Below are positions 13,700-20,920 of a stretch of DNA of 22,476 bases, one piece after another (positions within the stretch are counted from its first letter, which is position 1; each line of letters starts with the position of its first letter). The position numbers and the translations under genes were made by a program. The notes beneath the pieces were generated by a model. It worked only from the letters and a program-made list of their open reading frames with translations. It was not told the origin of the DNA and searched no databases. The stretch is taken from NCBI GenBank assembly GCA_051011595.1, contig JBPCTQ010000233.1, positions 1 through 22,476 of the forward strand, in the 5' to 3' direction. Source of the stretch: JAOUEE01 sp051011595. GTDB lineage: Bacteria > Actinomycetota > Acidimicrobiia > Acidimicrobiales > SHLQ01.

Positions 13700-14155
13700 T
13701 CACCCGTCGGCCAACGCCTGTTTCTTGTCCATCCAGGCGGTCACCATGGTGCCGAAGTGGTGCGGGTTGTAGATGTCTTCCTCATAGCTCCACAGGCCCT
13801 GGCCCGCGTACTTGAGCAGCGTGAAGTTGTAGGCCTGGTGGAGCGAGCCGTCGCCGGGGTCGTCCATCCGGTTCCACACCTGGCAGACGACCCAGCCCTT
13901 GTCTTCGTCGATCATGTACCACTCGATCGGGAAGTAGCTCATCTCGTCGGCCGGCGACACCTTCATGGTGGCGTGGATCCAGGTGCGGATTGCTTCGCGT
14001 CCGCCGAGCTGGCCGTAGAGGTGTTCGATGTAGGTGGCGTCTTCGGTGAAGCGGTCGGCCCAGTCGTTCCAGTCTCCGGTCGTGCCACCCTTCAGCGCCG
14101 CCTGCTGGTAGACGTCGAACGCTTCTTCGATCTCTTCGCGGCTCCAACGGCCCAT
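13700..14155 (-). CDS. SnoaL/NTF2-like protein
   Basis: 151 aa with the NTF2-like cone fold pattern: N-terminal helices (REEIEEAFDVYQQAAL), then 'WADRFTEDATYIEHLYGQLGGREAIRTWI', typical of SnoaL-type polyketide cyclases, ketosteroid-isomerase relatives and small dehydratases. Further strands contain 'YFPIEWYMID' and 'GWVVCQVWNRM'. The start ATG has a strong upstream site (AAGGGGG on the minus strand, 14161-14167). It is the first gene of a two-gene minus-strand operon with the RfbH-like enzyme, so it may process the same substrate. The fold is often enzymatic but can also be purely binding. A TATCTT on the minus strand at 14201-14206 may be its -10 element. Confidence 0.75.
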   Translation of the reverse strand: MGRWSREEIEEAFDVYQQAALKGGTTGDWNDWADRFTEDATYIEHLYGQLGGREAIRTWIHATMKVSPADEMSYFPIEWYMIDEDKGWVVCQVWNRMDDPGDGSLHQAYNFTLLKYAGQGLWSYEEDIYNPHHFGTMVTAWMDKKQALADG

Positions 14156-14194
14156 GGTTCCCCCTTCTCGGGTCGGGCGTGGTCGTCCGACCGA

Positions 14195-14213
14195 CGGCCG
14201 AAGATAGCGGCCG
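14195..14213. repeat. Inverted repeat in the divergent intergenic region
   Basis: CGGCCG arms at 14195-14200 and 14208-14213 flank AAGATAG, between the divergent SnoaL-like and PI-PLC-like genes. The AAGATA reads TATCTT on the minus strand, a possible -10. Each arm is itself a palindrome common in high-GC DNA, so an operator role is only a possibility. Confidence 0.25.
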
Positions 14214-14273
14214 ATCGGCAGTGAGGCCCATCGTGCTGGGCAGGTCCGCGCTGCCCTGCCACACTGGCCGACG

Positions 14274-15437
14274 ATGGTGACCCGGTTGATGACCCTGCTG
14301 AGCGTTGTGCTGGTCGGTGCCGCGGGCTGTGTCTACCCGCTGCCCGCAGTCGGTGAGCCGGTGCCCGAACTGATCGTGTCGGTGGCCCAGGACGTCGGTG
14401 CCGGCACCGTCACCATCACGGTGGAGGTCACCGACCTCGATCAGGAGTGGGTCGAGGTGTGGGCCGACGGTCTCGACCAACCCTCTCTGGTCCGGATGAC
14501 CGCGGCACCGTGGACCGCCACCTTTCCCGCGGGCGGGCTGGCGGCTGGTTCCCAACAGATCACGGTGCTGGCCGCCGGAGACGGCACGGTCGTACTCGAA
14601 CGGGTCGATGTCGACCTGGTCGGATGCAACGGCCTGGTCGGGTTGTGCGCCCGCCGGTTCGACGAGGTTCGGTACGTCACCACCCACAACGCCATGTCGA
14701 GTGCAGCCGACGGCTGGATCGGCCCCAACCACAACGACGATGTGCCCGCACAGCTCGAATCCGGTGTCCGGGCGCTCATGCTCGACACCCATCGGGCCGG
14801 CGACACCAACATCTTGGGCGCCATCCAGGTGCCCGGCGTCGACCCCGATGCGGCCTACCTGTGCCACACCATCTGCGCGCTGGGTCAACAACCCCTGGCC
14901 GACGGGCTGTCCGAGATCGCCGGGTTTCTCGATGCCAATCCCGACGAGGTGGTGATCCTCATCATCGAGAGCTACCTCGGCCACGACCTCACGGCGGCCG
15001 CCTTCGCCGAGTCGGGGCTCGACCAGCACGCCTACGTTCCCGTGGCCGGACAACCGTGGCCGACGTTGGCCGCCATGGTGGCCGACGGTCGACGACTGGT
15101 CGTGTTGCAGGATCGCGCCGTCGACCCTGCGTATCCATGGTTGTTGAACGTGTGGGACCACGCCTTCGAGACTCACTTCGACAATTCCGTGCCCGCCGAC
15201 TTCAGCTGTGCGCCCAACCGGGGGAGCACCACCAACCCGCTGTTCATCCTCAATCACTTCTTGACCGATGTCTTCGGCTCACCCGCGCTGGCCCAGCAGG
15301 TCAACTTCGACCCGCTGCTGAGTGACCGCTTGGCCGAGTGTGAACAGTTCCACGACACGCCGGCCAACTTCGTCACTGTCGACTTCGCGGACATCGGCGA
15401 CGTGCACGCCGCGGTGCTGGCGCTCAACGGCGGCTGA
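14274..15437 (+). CDS. PI-PLC X-domain-like lipoprotein
   Basis: 387 aa. The N-terminus is a lipoprotein-type signal with Cys19 (Gly-Ala-Ala-Gly-Cys), so the protein is probably anchored outside the membrane. Residues about 28-115 look like an Ig/FnIII-type sandwich ('TITVEVTDLDQEWVEVWADG'). The catalytic domain begins about 130: His138 in VTTHNAMS and His173 in MLDTHR correspond to the two catalytic histidines of phosphatidylinositol-specific phospholipase C X domains, with 'GVRALMLD' as the conserved second-strand motif. A VVILIIESYLG strand and 'FVTVDFADIGD' at the end also fit the TIM-barrel. It may cleave a phosphodiester in a glycolipid or nucleotide; eukaryotic-type inositol lipid specificity should not be assumed. 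It is convergent with the DUF2207 gene, 9 bp apart. Confidence 0.8.
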   Translation: MVTRLMTLLSVVLVGAAGCVYPLPAVGEPVPELIVSVAQDVGAGTVTITVEVTDLDQEWVEVWADGLDQPSLVRMTAAPWTATFPAGGLAAGSQQITVLAAGDGTVVLERVDVDLVGCNGLVGLCARRFDEVRYVTTHNAMSSAADGWIGPNHNDDVPAQLESGVRALMLDTHRAGDTNILGAIQVPGVDPDAAYLCHTICALGQQPLADGLSEIAGFLDANPDEVVILIIESYLGHDLTAAAFAESGLDQHAYVPVAGQPWPTLAAMVADGRRLVVLQDRAVDPAYPWLLNVWDHAFETHFDNSVPADFSCAPNRGSTTNPLFILNHFLTDVFGSPALAQQVNFDPLLSDRLAECEQFHDTPANFVTVDFADIGDVHAAVLALNGG

Positions 15438-15446
15438 ACGTCCCGA

Positions 15447-17204
15447 TCACCACGAGCCGCCGCCGCCCCCCCCACCGCCGCCGCCGACGCTGCCGCCGAA
15501 ACTGCCGCCCGACGAACCGCTGCTCGATGGGGCGGTGGATGCGGACTTCACCGCCGACCGCAGGGCGGGTGTGGCGGCGATGACGGCCAGATCGCGCCCC
15601 AACCCCGGGTGGTCGCGTTCCAGGCCGGCCGCCTCCACCGTGTCGGTCCAATGATCGAGCTCACCGAGGGAGACCGCCCAAGCCGTGTACTCACGGAGCA
15701 CACCCATCTCGGCCGCCATCTTGGCGTGACGGGCCTCGGAGTCGGCGATGAAGCGGCGGAACGACTCGATCTGCACCCACAGGCCAGACCCACGGGGTGA
15801 GCGCACGAGCAGCTCATGACTGCGGACGAAGACGGCGGCGGCTCCACCGGCCAGCAGTCCGCCGACGGCGACCATCACCAGCCATGGCGCGCCGCTGCGG
15901 TTGGCCATCACCGCACCGATGGCCATGAGCGCCAGGCCGGCCAGTAGCGGCAGCACGGCCCAGCCCCGCCAGCGCCGTTGACGGGATCGGCCGGTGGGCA
16001 CCCACAGATCGCTGGTGTCGCGCCAGTCATCGAGTTGTGTGCCCAACTCGGACCAACCCTCGGCGAACTCCTCGTCGTAGGACTCGAGCGGAATCTGCGA
16101 ACGACCGTCGAACATGGTGGCCAAGATGTTGGAGACACTCGGAGGGGGTGATGCCGGCCCGCGTTTGATCCGCAGGTCGTCGCCGGCTCCCTCGATCTCG
16201 ATCTCGTCGCGGATCCCCGCTTCGACCATCCACGCCATCTTGTGGTCACTGTTCACCTTCTCGGCGTGGATGATGCCGCCGATGGCCGCGCTGATTCCCC
16301 GGGGCGGCGCGAACTCGGTGGCCGACATCTCCTCGAGCTCGCGGTGGTCGACGGTTCGTACTTCGGGCACCACTGTTGGTCCGGGGCCGAAGGCCACGTC
16401 GGCCCCGCCCCCGACCCAAACCTGTTCCTCGCCCCGGCGTCGGAGCGGCCGCTCCAGGGCAACAACTCCGAGCAGCGCCGCCCCTGTCGCCGCCAGCGCC
16501 GGAGAAAGCCAACCGGTGCCGGGGTCGTCGGCCCCTCCGGTGGGAGCGACGGGGGCCACCGCCTCGATCACATCGGTCCCCATGGCTGCGGTGATGGTGT
16601 AACCCGTACCCGCGTCGACACTCCCGGTCTCGAGCATCAGGTGACCCGGGCCGATCTGGGTGACCTGATCGTCGCCGCATCGCTCATCGGACCCTTCGGC
16701 TCCCACGAAGCAGCGCACATCCGTGAGCTCCCGGTCGGCCACCAGGTGGATCTCGGCCTGGCCGATGCCGACCTCCCAGCTCGAACCCACTGCGTTCCAG
16801 CTCACCGTGTTGGCCACCACCAGGGTGGAGAGGGGATAGGTGATGGTGTAGCGATGGCGGTTGCGGATGGTGCGGTTGGGGTCGCCGATCTGGAGTCGGG
16901 TGCCGTCGTCGTGGCGCCGGGCGGTGAACTGATCGGGTGCGGTGGGTGACATCACGCTGATCGGCGCGTCGGGGTCGAGGTCCGGAACATCGCGGAAGAT
17001 CCCGTGGCGGGCCTGGACCCCGAAGTCGTAGTCGATCGCTTCGACGACGTCGGCTTGGCCGCCGGTGACGGTGGCGCCGGCCCAGTAGTCGCCGATCCGC
17101 TCGGTGTCGCCGGCCAACGCAGCCCCGGCGGCGCCGGCCCCGAACAGCAGGCAGATGACACCGATTCCGACGGCGTCCCACTTCCTCCTGGTGCCGCGGG
17201 CCAT
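15447..17204 (-). CDS. DUF2207-type membrane protein with Gly-rich tail
   Basis: 585 aa from ATG at 17204; a start at 17261 adds 19 unusual residues and runs toward the divergent gene, so the shorter form is preferred. A TM helix (about 12-32) is followed by a large extracytoplasmic beta-rich domain with 'IDYDFGVQARHGIFRDVPDL', the recognisable DUF2207 opening. There is another TM at about 230-250, a cytoplasmic part, two adjacent TM helices (about 415-455), and a helical segment (SFRRFIADSEARHAKMAAEMG). The C-terminus is Ser/Gly-rich and ends in a Gly run then Ser-Trp, which is typical for this family. The function is unknown; these proteins are thought to sit in the cytoplasmic membrane. 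The gene is convergent with the PI-PLC-like gene and divergent from the coiled-coil gene. Confidence 0.8.
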   Translation of the reverse strand: MARGTRRKWDAVGIGVICLLFGAGAAGAALAGDTERIGDYWAGATVTGGQADVVEAIDYDFGVQARHGIFRDVPDLDPDAPISVMSPTAPDQFTARRHDDGTRLQIGDPNRTIRNRHRYTITYPLSTLVVANTVSWNAVGSSWEVGIGQAEIHLVADRELTDVRCFVGAEGSDERCGDDQVTQIGPGHLMLETGSVDAGTGYTITAAMGTDVIEAVAPVAPTGGADDPGTGWLSPALAATGAALLGVVALERPLRRRGEEQVWVGGGADVAFGPGPTVVPEVRTVDHRELEEMSATEFAPPRGISAAIGGIIHAEKVNSDHKMAWMVEAGIRDEIEIEGAGDDLRIKRGPASPPPSVSNILATMFDGRSQIPLESYDEEFAEGWSELGTQLDDWRDTSDLWVPTGRSRQRRWRGWAVLPLLAGLALMAIGAVMANRSGAPWLVMVAVGGLLAGGAAAVFVRSHELLVRSPRGSGLWVQIESFRRFIADSEARHAKMAAEMGVLREYTAWAVSLGELDHWTDTVEAAGLERDHPGLGRDLAVIAATPALRSAVKSASTAPSSSGSSGGSFGGSVGGGGGGGGGGSW

Positions 17205-17290
17205 GCCCGGCACCGTAGCCAATGGGCGGGCCCGGGCCTGACCTTGGCCAGTCGGTCGCATCGGTGCTCGGCGAGCGCGATGCTGGAACC

Positions 17291-17665
17291 ATGTCCGAGG
17301 AGCGCTGGATCGTCCGCTTGCGGGATGAGCTGCGGGTTCTGCCCGACACGCTCGAGGCGCTTCGCGTCGGTGTCCACGATCTCCGAGCTGTGGCCCGGCG
17401 GCTCGAAGCAGTGACCGAGGTCATCGAACGGACACAACGCCACATGGAGAATTCCGGTGCGGCCCAGTTCGCCCGCGATGTCGACGACGCGGTGGCCTCG
17501 GTGGGCACCGAGCTGGCCCAGTTGCGGGAACGAATGCCCAGCACACCGAGTGGAGCGTTCGCGTCGATGATGGAACAGACCGAGGCCAGCGTCGACCAGT
17601 TGATGCGATTGGCCATACGGCTGCAGCAGTCGTTCGACACCCGGGACCGTCCCGACGGCCCCTGA
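17291..17665 (+). CDS. Coiled-coil protein of unknown function
   Basis: 124 aa from ATG 17291; a longer in-frame reading from 17222 would run close to the start region of the divergent DUF2207 gene and has an unlikely Gly/Pro-rich beginning. The sequence is almost entirely helical with heptad-like Leu/Val/Ile spacing at about 5-55 and 65-115 and many charged residues, so it should form one or two coiled coils. There is no signal peptide, TM segment or cysteine. No ribosome binding site is clear, so it may be leaderless. The divergent arrangement with the DUF2207 gene (86 bp between starts) may reflect shared control, but no partner can be named. Confidence 0.6.
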   Translation: MSEERWIVRLRDELRVLPDTLEALRVGVHDLRAVARRLEAVTEVIERTQRHMENSGAAQFARDVDDAVASVGTELAQLRERMPSTPSGAFASMMEQTEASVDQLMRLAIRLQQSFDTRDRPDGP

Positions 17666-17690
17666 TCGGCATCGTTCACGAAGGCGACCC

Positions 17691-17708
17691 GGTGGCCGAT
17701 AGGCCACC
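17691..17708. promoter_or_regulatory. Perfect inverted repeat abutting a start codon
   Basis: GGTGGCC (17691-17697) and GGCCACC (17702-17708) flank GATA, and the lipoprotein ATG begins at the next base. In RNA this would be a 7-bp hairpin ending at the start codon and covering the ribosome binding region; in DNA it could be an operator. No other copy was seen in the window. Confidence 0.45.
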
Positions 17709-18137
17709 ATGACTTCGTCACACACTCTCCGTACCGCGCTCGTGACGGCCTTGTTCGTCCTCGGGGCATGCAGCTCGGGTGGCAGCGACACCGACCAGGC
17801 CACTTCCGAAGGCGCCGGCCGGGCCATACCCGACGCCATCTCCGATCTACAGGCCGACTGCGACCGGGGCGCCCCGGGAAGCTGCGAGGCCCTGTCCGAG
17901 CGGCTCGACGAGGATCTTTCCGCCGCTGACGTCAATTCACTGGTGTGTGGGAGTTGGGGTGAGCTCCAGTTGAACGAAGGGGACTCGGCCACGGCGGCCG
18001 CCCGCATCGCCGAACTCGCCGGCGACGAGCTCCCGGCCGAGGTCAAGGCCGCGCTCGACACCATGGCCAGTGGCACCGGCGATGAGGTCGATGCCGCCCG
18101 CGACGTGATCGACGAGCACTTCCTCACCGCCTGCTGA
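17709..18137 (+). CDS. Small cysteine-containing lipoprotein
   Basis: 142 aa with a lipoprotein signal ending in Leu18-Gly-Ala-Cys21. A Ser/Gly/Thr/Asp-rich linker runs to about residue 38. The mature domain is helical and has four further cysteines (51, 59, 80 and the C-terminal residue 142), enough for two disulfides, as expected outside the cytoplasm. The pattern Cys-Asp-x-Gly-x4-Cys-x2-Leu resembles a half Sel1-like/small actinobacterial repeat ('C..G...AC..L'), but I cannot assign a family with confidence. The start codon is immediately preceded by a perfect inverted repeat. It lies 43 bp after the coiled-coil gene; co-transcription is possible. Confidence 0.7.
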   Translation: MTSSHTLRTALVTALFVLGACSSGGSDTDQATSEGAGRAIPDAISDLQADCDRGAPGSCEALSERLDEDLSAADVNSLVCGSWGELQLNEGDSATAAARIAELAGDELPAEVKAALDTMASGTGDEVDAARDVIDEHFLTAC

Positions 18138-18151
18138 GCCTTTGCCCCGTG

Positions 18152-18169
18152 GTGGCGCGCGTGCGCCGC
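18152..18169 (+). terminator. Short GC-rich hairpin after the lipoprotein gene
   Basis: GTGGCGC (18152-18158) pairs with GCGCCGC (18163-18169, one G-T pair) around GCGT, 14 bp after the stop codon at 18137 and before the sulfotransferase start. No T-run follows, so termination is only plausible. Confidence 0.3.
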
Positions 18170-18195
18170 TGGGACGATAGGTTCTCGCAGGCCGT

Positions 18196-19758
18196 ATGAC
18201 GATCGAGCAGCTTCGAGGGCAATATCTCGAAATCTTCGGCGAGCAGGGGCTTCCGACCGATGATGTGGTGCCTCGGCGCGCCCCTGAACCGGCGCTGCTG
18301 TTGTGTTTCACCAACCGGTCGGGGTCGAACTACCTGGCCGAGCTGCTGCGCTCGACACAACTGCTCGGGCGGGCCCACGAGGCGTTCAACCCCCCGTTCG
18401 TGGCCCGGCACCTCGAACGGTGGGATCTCAACGAGCGGACACTGGTCTCCTACGCCCGCAACCTGCGCCCCCGGATAACCCGCCAGGGAGGCAGCCCACC
18501 GATCTTCAAGATCGGGTGGCACCAGCTGTTCGTGCTGGCCGAGACCGGTGTGCTCGACACCGTGTTCCCCAACCGCAAGCTGGTGGTGATCCAACGCCAG
18601 GATCTCCTGGCCCAGGCCGTCTCGTTCACCATTGCGTCGCGCACCGGGGCATGGACGTCTTCGCACACACACCAGGACTCCGAGCTCGACATCGACCCCT
18701 CCGAAGTGCTGACTCGCATCCGGTCGGTGCTGGTTGCCACCCGCCACTTCCGGGAGTTCGCCGCCGTCACGGGCGACGATGTGCTCGACGTCACCTACGA
18801 GCACGTGGAGGACGATCCGCAGCGCGTGGTCGACCGCATCTTCGACTTCGCCGGACTGCCCCGCACGCCGATCGACCGGTCGGTCGTGCGGGTGGCACGA
18901 CAGCGCAGCACCAACAACGCCGAGATCGCCGACCGGGTGGTGGCCGATGCCCACGCCCGCCTCGATGGGCCGGTTCGGCCCGCCGTCAGTGCCGACACCT
19001 TCCCCGTTCGTTACACCAGCTCGCACGTGGCCGACCGCCTGACCGCGATCTGGGGTCCGGGCATGCTGGCCGAGGCGTCGGGTCGTTCGCCCGACGCCGA
19101 ACCCATCGTCGACAACCTGGTGTTGGTGGTGCACTCGGTGTTCGCCGATGCGTCGCGGGCGGGTGCCTGGTTGGCTTCCAACGACGTCATCGACAACCGG
19201 GTCGAACGCTTGTTTCCGGTCGACAGCGCCACGGCGCACCCGGACGGGCTGAGTCGACACCTCGAGCAGGCCGTCGAGGTCGATCCCGGCGCTCGCTACC
19301 GGCTGTCGCTCGTTCGGCCCTTCGAGTTGTGTTGGCTGCTCGACACCCGGATCGTTCCCAGGCTCATCGCCATACCCCGGGTGCTCTTCGTTCGGCGCGT
19401 CGATCTGGAGTCGGCCGGGGCCGACATGTTCGCGGAGTGGCACGTTCCTTCACCGGTTGATCCCGTCGACGCCACCCGTGAACACATCCGGGCCGTGGCG
19501 GGGTCCGAGGCCGAAGGCACTGCCGCGGCCGCCGTCTTCGGCCTGCGCTCCGCCGAGCTGGTGATCGGAGATCCCACGGTCGACGTGGTCGACCGTCGCG
19601 ATCGGGTTGCGCAGCTGCTCGATCTCGAGCCCGGTGAGCTGGACGTGCCCGATCAATCGTTGTTTGCCCACTCCGCTGCGGACCGGACCGAACGCTCGGC
19701 GCGCGACGGGGTCGAGGCGGTATGGCCGCTCGGCGTCGAGATCTCCGAGCGGCGGTAG
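18196..19758 (+). CDS. Stf0-like sulfotransferase with a second, degenerate-looking domain
   Basis: 520 aa, about twice the length of ordinary Stf0 (trehalose 2-sulfotransferase-like) enzymes. In the N-terminal half the PAPS 5'-phosphosulfate loop is Thr39-Asn-Arg-Ser-Gly-Ser-Asn45 after strand ALLLCF, and the 3'-phosphate site is Arg134-Gln-Asp...Ser143. The strand/helix 'VLDVTYEHVEDDPQRVVDRIFDFAG' and the RQRSTNN segment complete the domain at about residue 245. It should move sulfate from PAPS to a carbohydrate or similar acceptor in the cytoplasm. Residues about 305-505 seem to repeat the same order of elements without the PAPS loop. A possible -10 (ATAGGT, 18177-18182) precedes the gene. 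The adenosine deaminase follows 8 bp after the stop; co-transcription is likely. Confidence 0.75.
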   Translation: MTIEQLRGQYLEIFGEQGLPTDDVVPRRAPEPALLLCFTNRSGSNYLAELLRSTQLLGRAHEAFNPPFVARHLERWDLNERTLVSYARNLRPRITRQGGSPPIFKIGWHQLFVLAETGVLDTVFPNRKLVVIQRQDLLAQAVSFTIASRTGAWTSSHTHQDSELDIDPSEVLTRIRSVLVATRHFREFAAVTGDDVLDVTYEHVEDDPQRVVDRIFDFAGLPRTPIDRSVVRVARQRSTNNAEIADRVVADAHARLDGPVRPAVSADTFPVRYTSSHVADRLTAIWGPGMLAEASGRSPDAEPIVDNLVLVVHSVFADASRAGAWLASNDVIDNRVERLFPVDSATAHPDGLSRHLEQAVEVDPGARYRLSLVRPFELCWLLDTRIVPRLIAIPRVLFVRRVDLESAGADMFAEWHVPSPVDPVDATREHIRAVAGSEAEGTAAAAVFGLRSAELVIGDPTVDVVDRRDRVAQLLDLEPGELDVPDQSLFAHSAADRTERSARDGVEAVWPLGVEISERR

Positions 19759-19766
19759 GATGGCAC

Positions 19767-20843
19767 ATGGCGAACACGCACCAGCAACCAACACCCGATC
19801 AGGTGGCCGCGGCCCCGAAGGTGTTGCTCCACGATCATCTCGACGGTGGGCTCCGGGTCGAAACCATCATCGAGCTGGCCGCCGAGCAGGGCTACAAGGA
19901 TCTGCCCACCACCGACCCTGACGACCTGCGTGACTGGTTCCACCGGGGCGCCAACCGTCGTGACCTACCGCTGTACCTGGAGACGTTCGCGCACACGGTG
20001 GCGGTCATGCAGAATCCCGAGGCGCTGGAACGAGTCGCCGCCGAGGCGGCCGAAGACCTGGCGGCCGATGGGGTGGTGTACGCCGAATTGCGTTTCGCCC
20101 CCGAGCTCCACATCGGGGGAGGCCTCAGCCTCGACGAGGTGGTCGACGCCGTGCAACGAGGATTCGCGGTGGGCGACAGCCAGGGGATCACCGTCCGCAC
20201 CCTGTGCACCGCCATGCGTACGGCGGCTCGGTCGCTCGAGATCGCCGAGCTGGCCGTTCGCCATCGCGACAACCGGGTGGTCGGCTTCGACATCGCCGGC
20301 GCCGAAGCGGGGTATCCGCCAACCCGCCATCTTGACGCCTTCCAGTACTGCCATCGGGAGAACTTCCATCTCACCATTCACGCCGGCGAGGCGTTCGGTC
20401 CGGCCTCGATCTGGGAGGCCATCCAGTACTGCGGTGCCGAGCGGTTGGGCCACGGTGTGCGCATCGTCGACGACATCGACGGCACCGACGCCGACGCCAA
20501 CCTCGGTCGGCTGGCTGCGTTCGTGCGCGACCGTCGTATTCCCCTCGAGTTGTGCCCCACGTCCAACGTGCACACCGGCGTGTGCGACACGGTGGCCGAC
20601 CACCCCATTGGTCTGTTGAAAGAGCTGCGCTTCCGGATCACGGTCAACACCGACAATCGGCTCATGAGCAACGTGTCCATGTCGAGCGAGTTCCAGGCTC
20701 TGATCGACCATTTCGACTACGACCTCGACGACCTGCGCTGGATCACCATCAACGCCATGAAGAGTGCGTTCTTGCCCTTCGACGAGCGCTTGGAACTCAT
20801 CAATCACGTGATCAAACCGGCCTACACCGACCTTTCGGGCTGA
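19767..20843 (+). CDS. add: Adenosine deaminase
   Basis: 358 aa, the normal length for the family. ATG 19767 is chosen because AGGA at 19757-19760, overlapping the upstream stop, is well placed; an in-frame reading from 19722 lies in the preceding gene. Zinc ligands and catalytic residues are clear: His22 and His24 in HDHLDGG, His205 and the catalytic Glu208 in HAGE, His229 in GHGVR, and Asp296 in TVNTDNRLMSN. The CPTSN motif is also intact. The enzyme hydrolyses (deoxy)adenosine to (deoxy)inosine for purine salvage. Asn297 replaces the second Asp seen in many homologs, as in other actinobacterial enzymes, so the protein is likely active. Its coupling to a sulfotransferase gene has no obvious logic, beyond both handling adenosine-containing compounds. 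Confidence 0.93.
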   Translation: MANTHQQPTPDQVAAAPKVLLHDHLDGGLRVETIIELAAEQGYKDLPTTDPDDLRDWFHRGANRRDLPLYLETFAHTVAVMQNPEALERVAAEAAEDLAADGVVYAELRFAPELHIGGGLSLDEVVDAVQRGFAVGDSQGITVRTLCTAMRTAARSLEIAELAVRHRDNRVVGFDIAGAEAGYPPTRHLDAFQYCHRENFHLTIHAGEAFGPASIWEAIQYCGAERLGHGVRIVDDIDGTDADANLGRLAAFVRDRRIPLELCPTSNVHTGVCDTVADHPIGLLKELRFRITVNTDNRLMSNVSMSSEFQALIDHFDYDLDDLRWITINAMKSAFLPFDERLELINHVIKPAYTDLSG

Positions 20844-20920
20844 AACCGACAACAACTCCGGCCGAGTTCATCGACAACATTCGCTCAGTCGGGGGGTGTG
20901 GCGCGCCGATAGAACCGCAT

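Noticed and set aside
13782..15257. Minus-strand open frame spanning the SnoaL-like and PI-PLC-like genes
   Set aside because: It crosses two well-supported genes and their intergenic region, with low-complexity His/Arg/Gly-rich translation.
15460..15530. CCG-rich low-complexity stretch considered as a non-coding repeat
   Set aside because: On the minus strand it encodes the Ser/Gly-rich tail ending in Ser-Trp that is typical of DUF2207 proteins.
18124..19443. Minus-strand open frame opposite the sulfotransferase
   Set aside because: It is an antisense shadow; PAPS-binding motifs identify the + strand frame as real.
20649..20660. Adenosine deaminase with Asn instead of the second Asp in the TDD motif, read as an inactivated enzyme
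   Set aside because: The TDN form is, from general knowledge, usual in actinobacterial adenosine deaminases, and all zinc ligands and the catalytic Glu are present.
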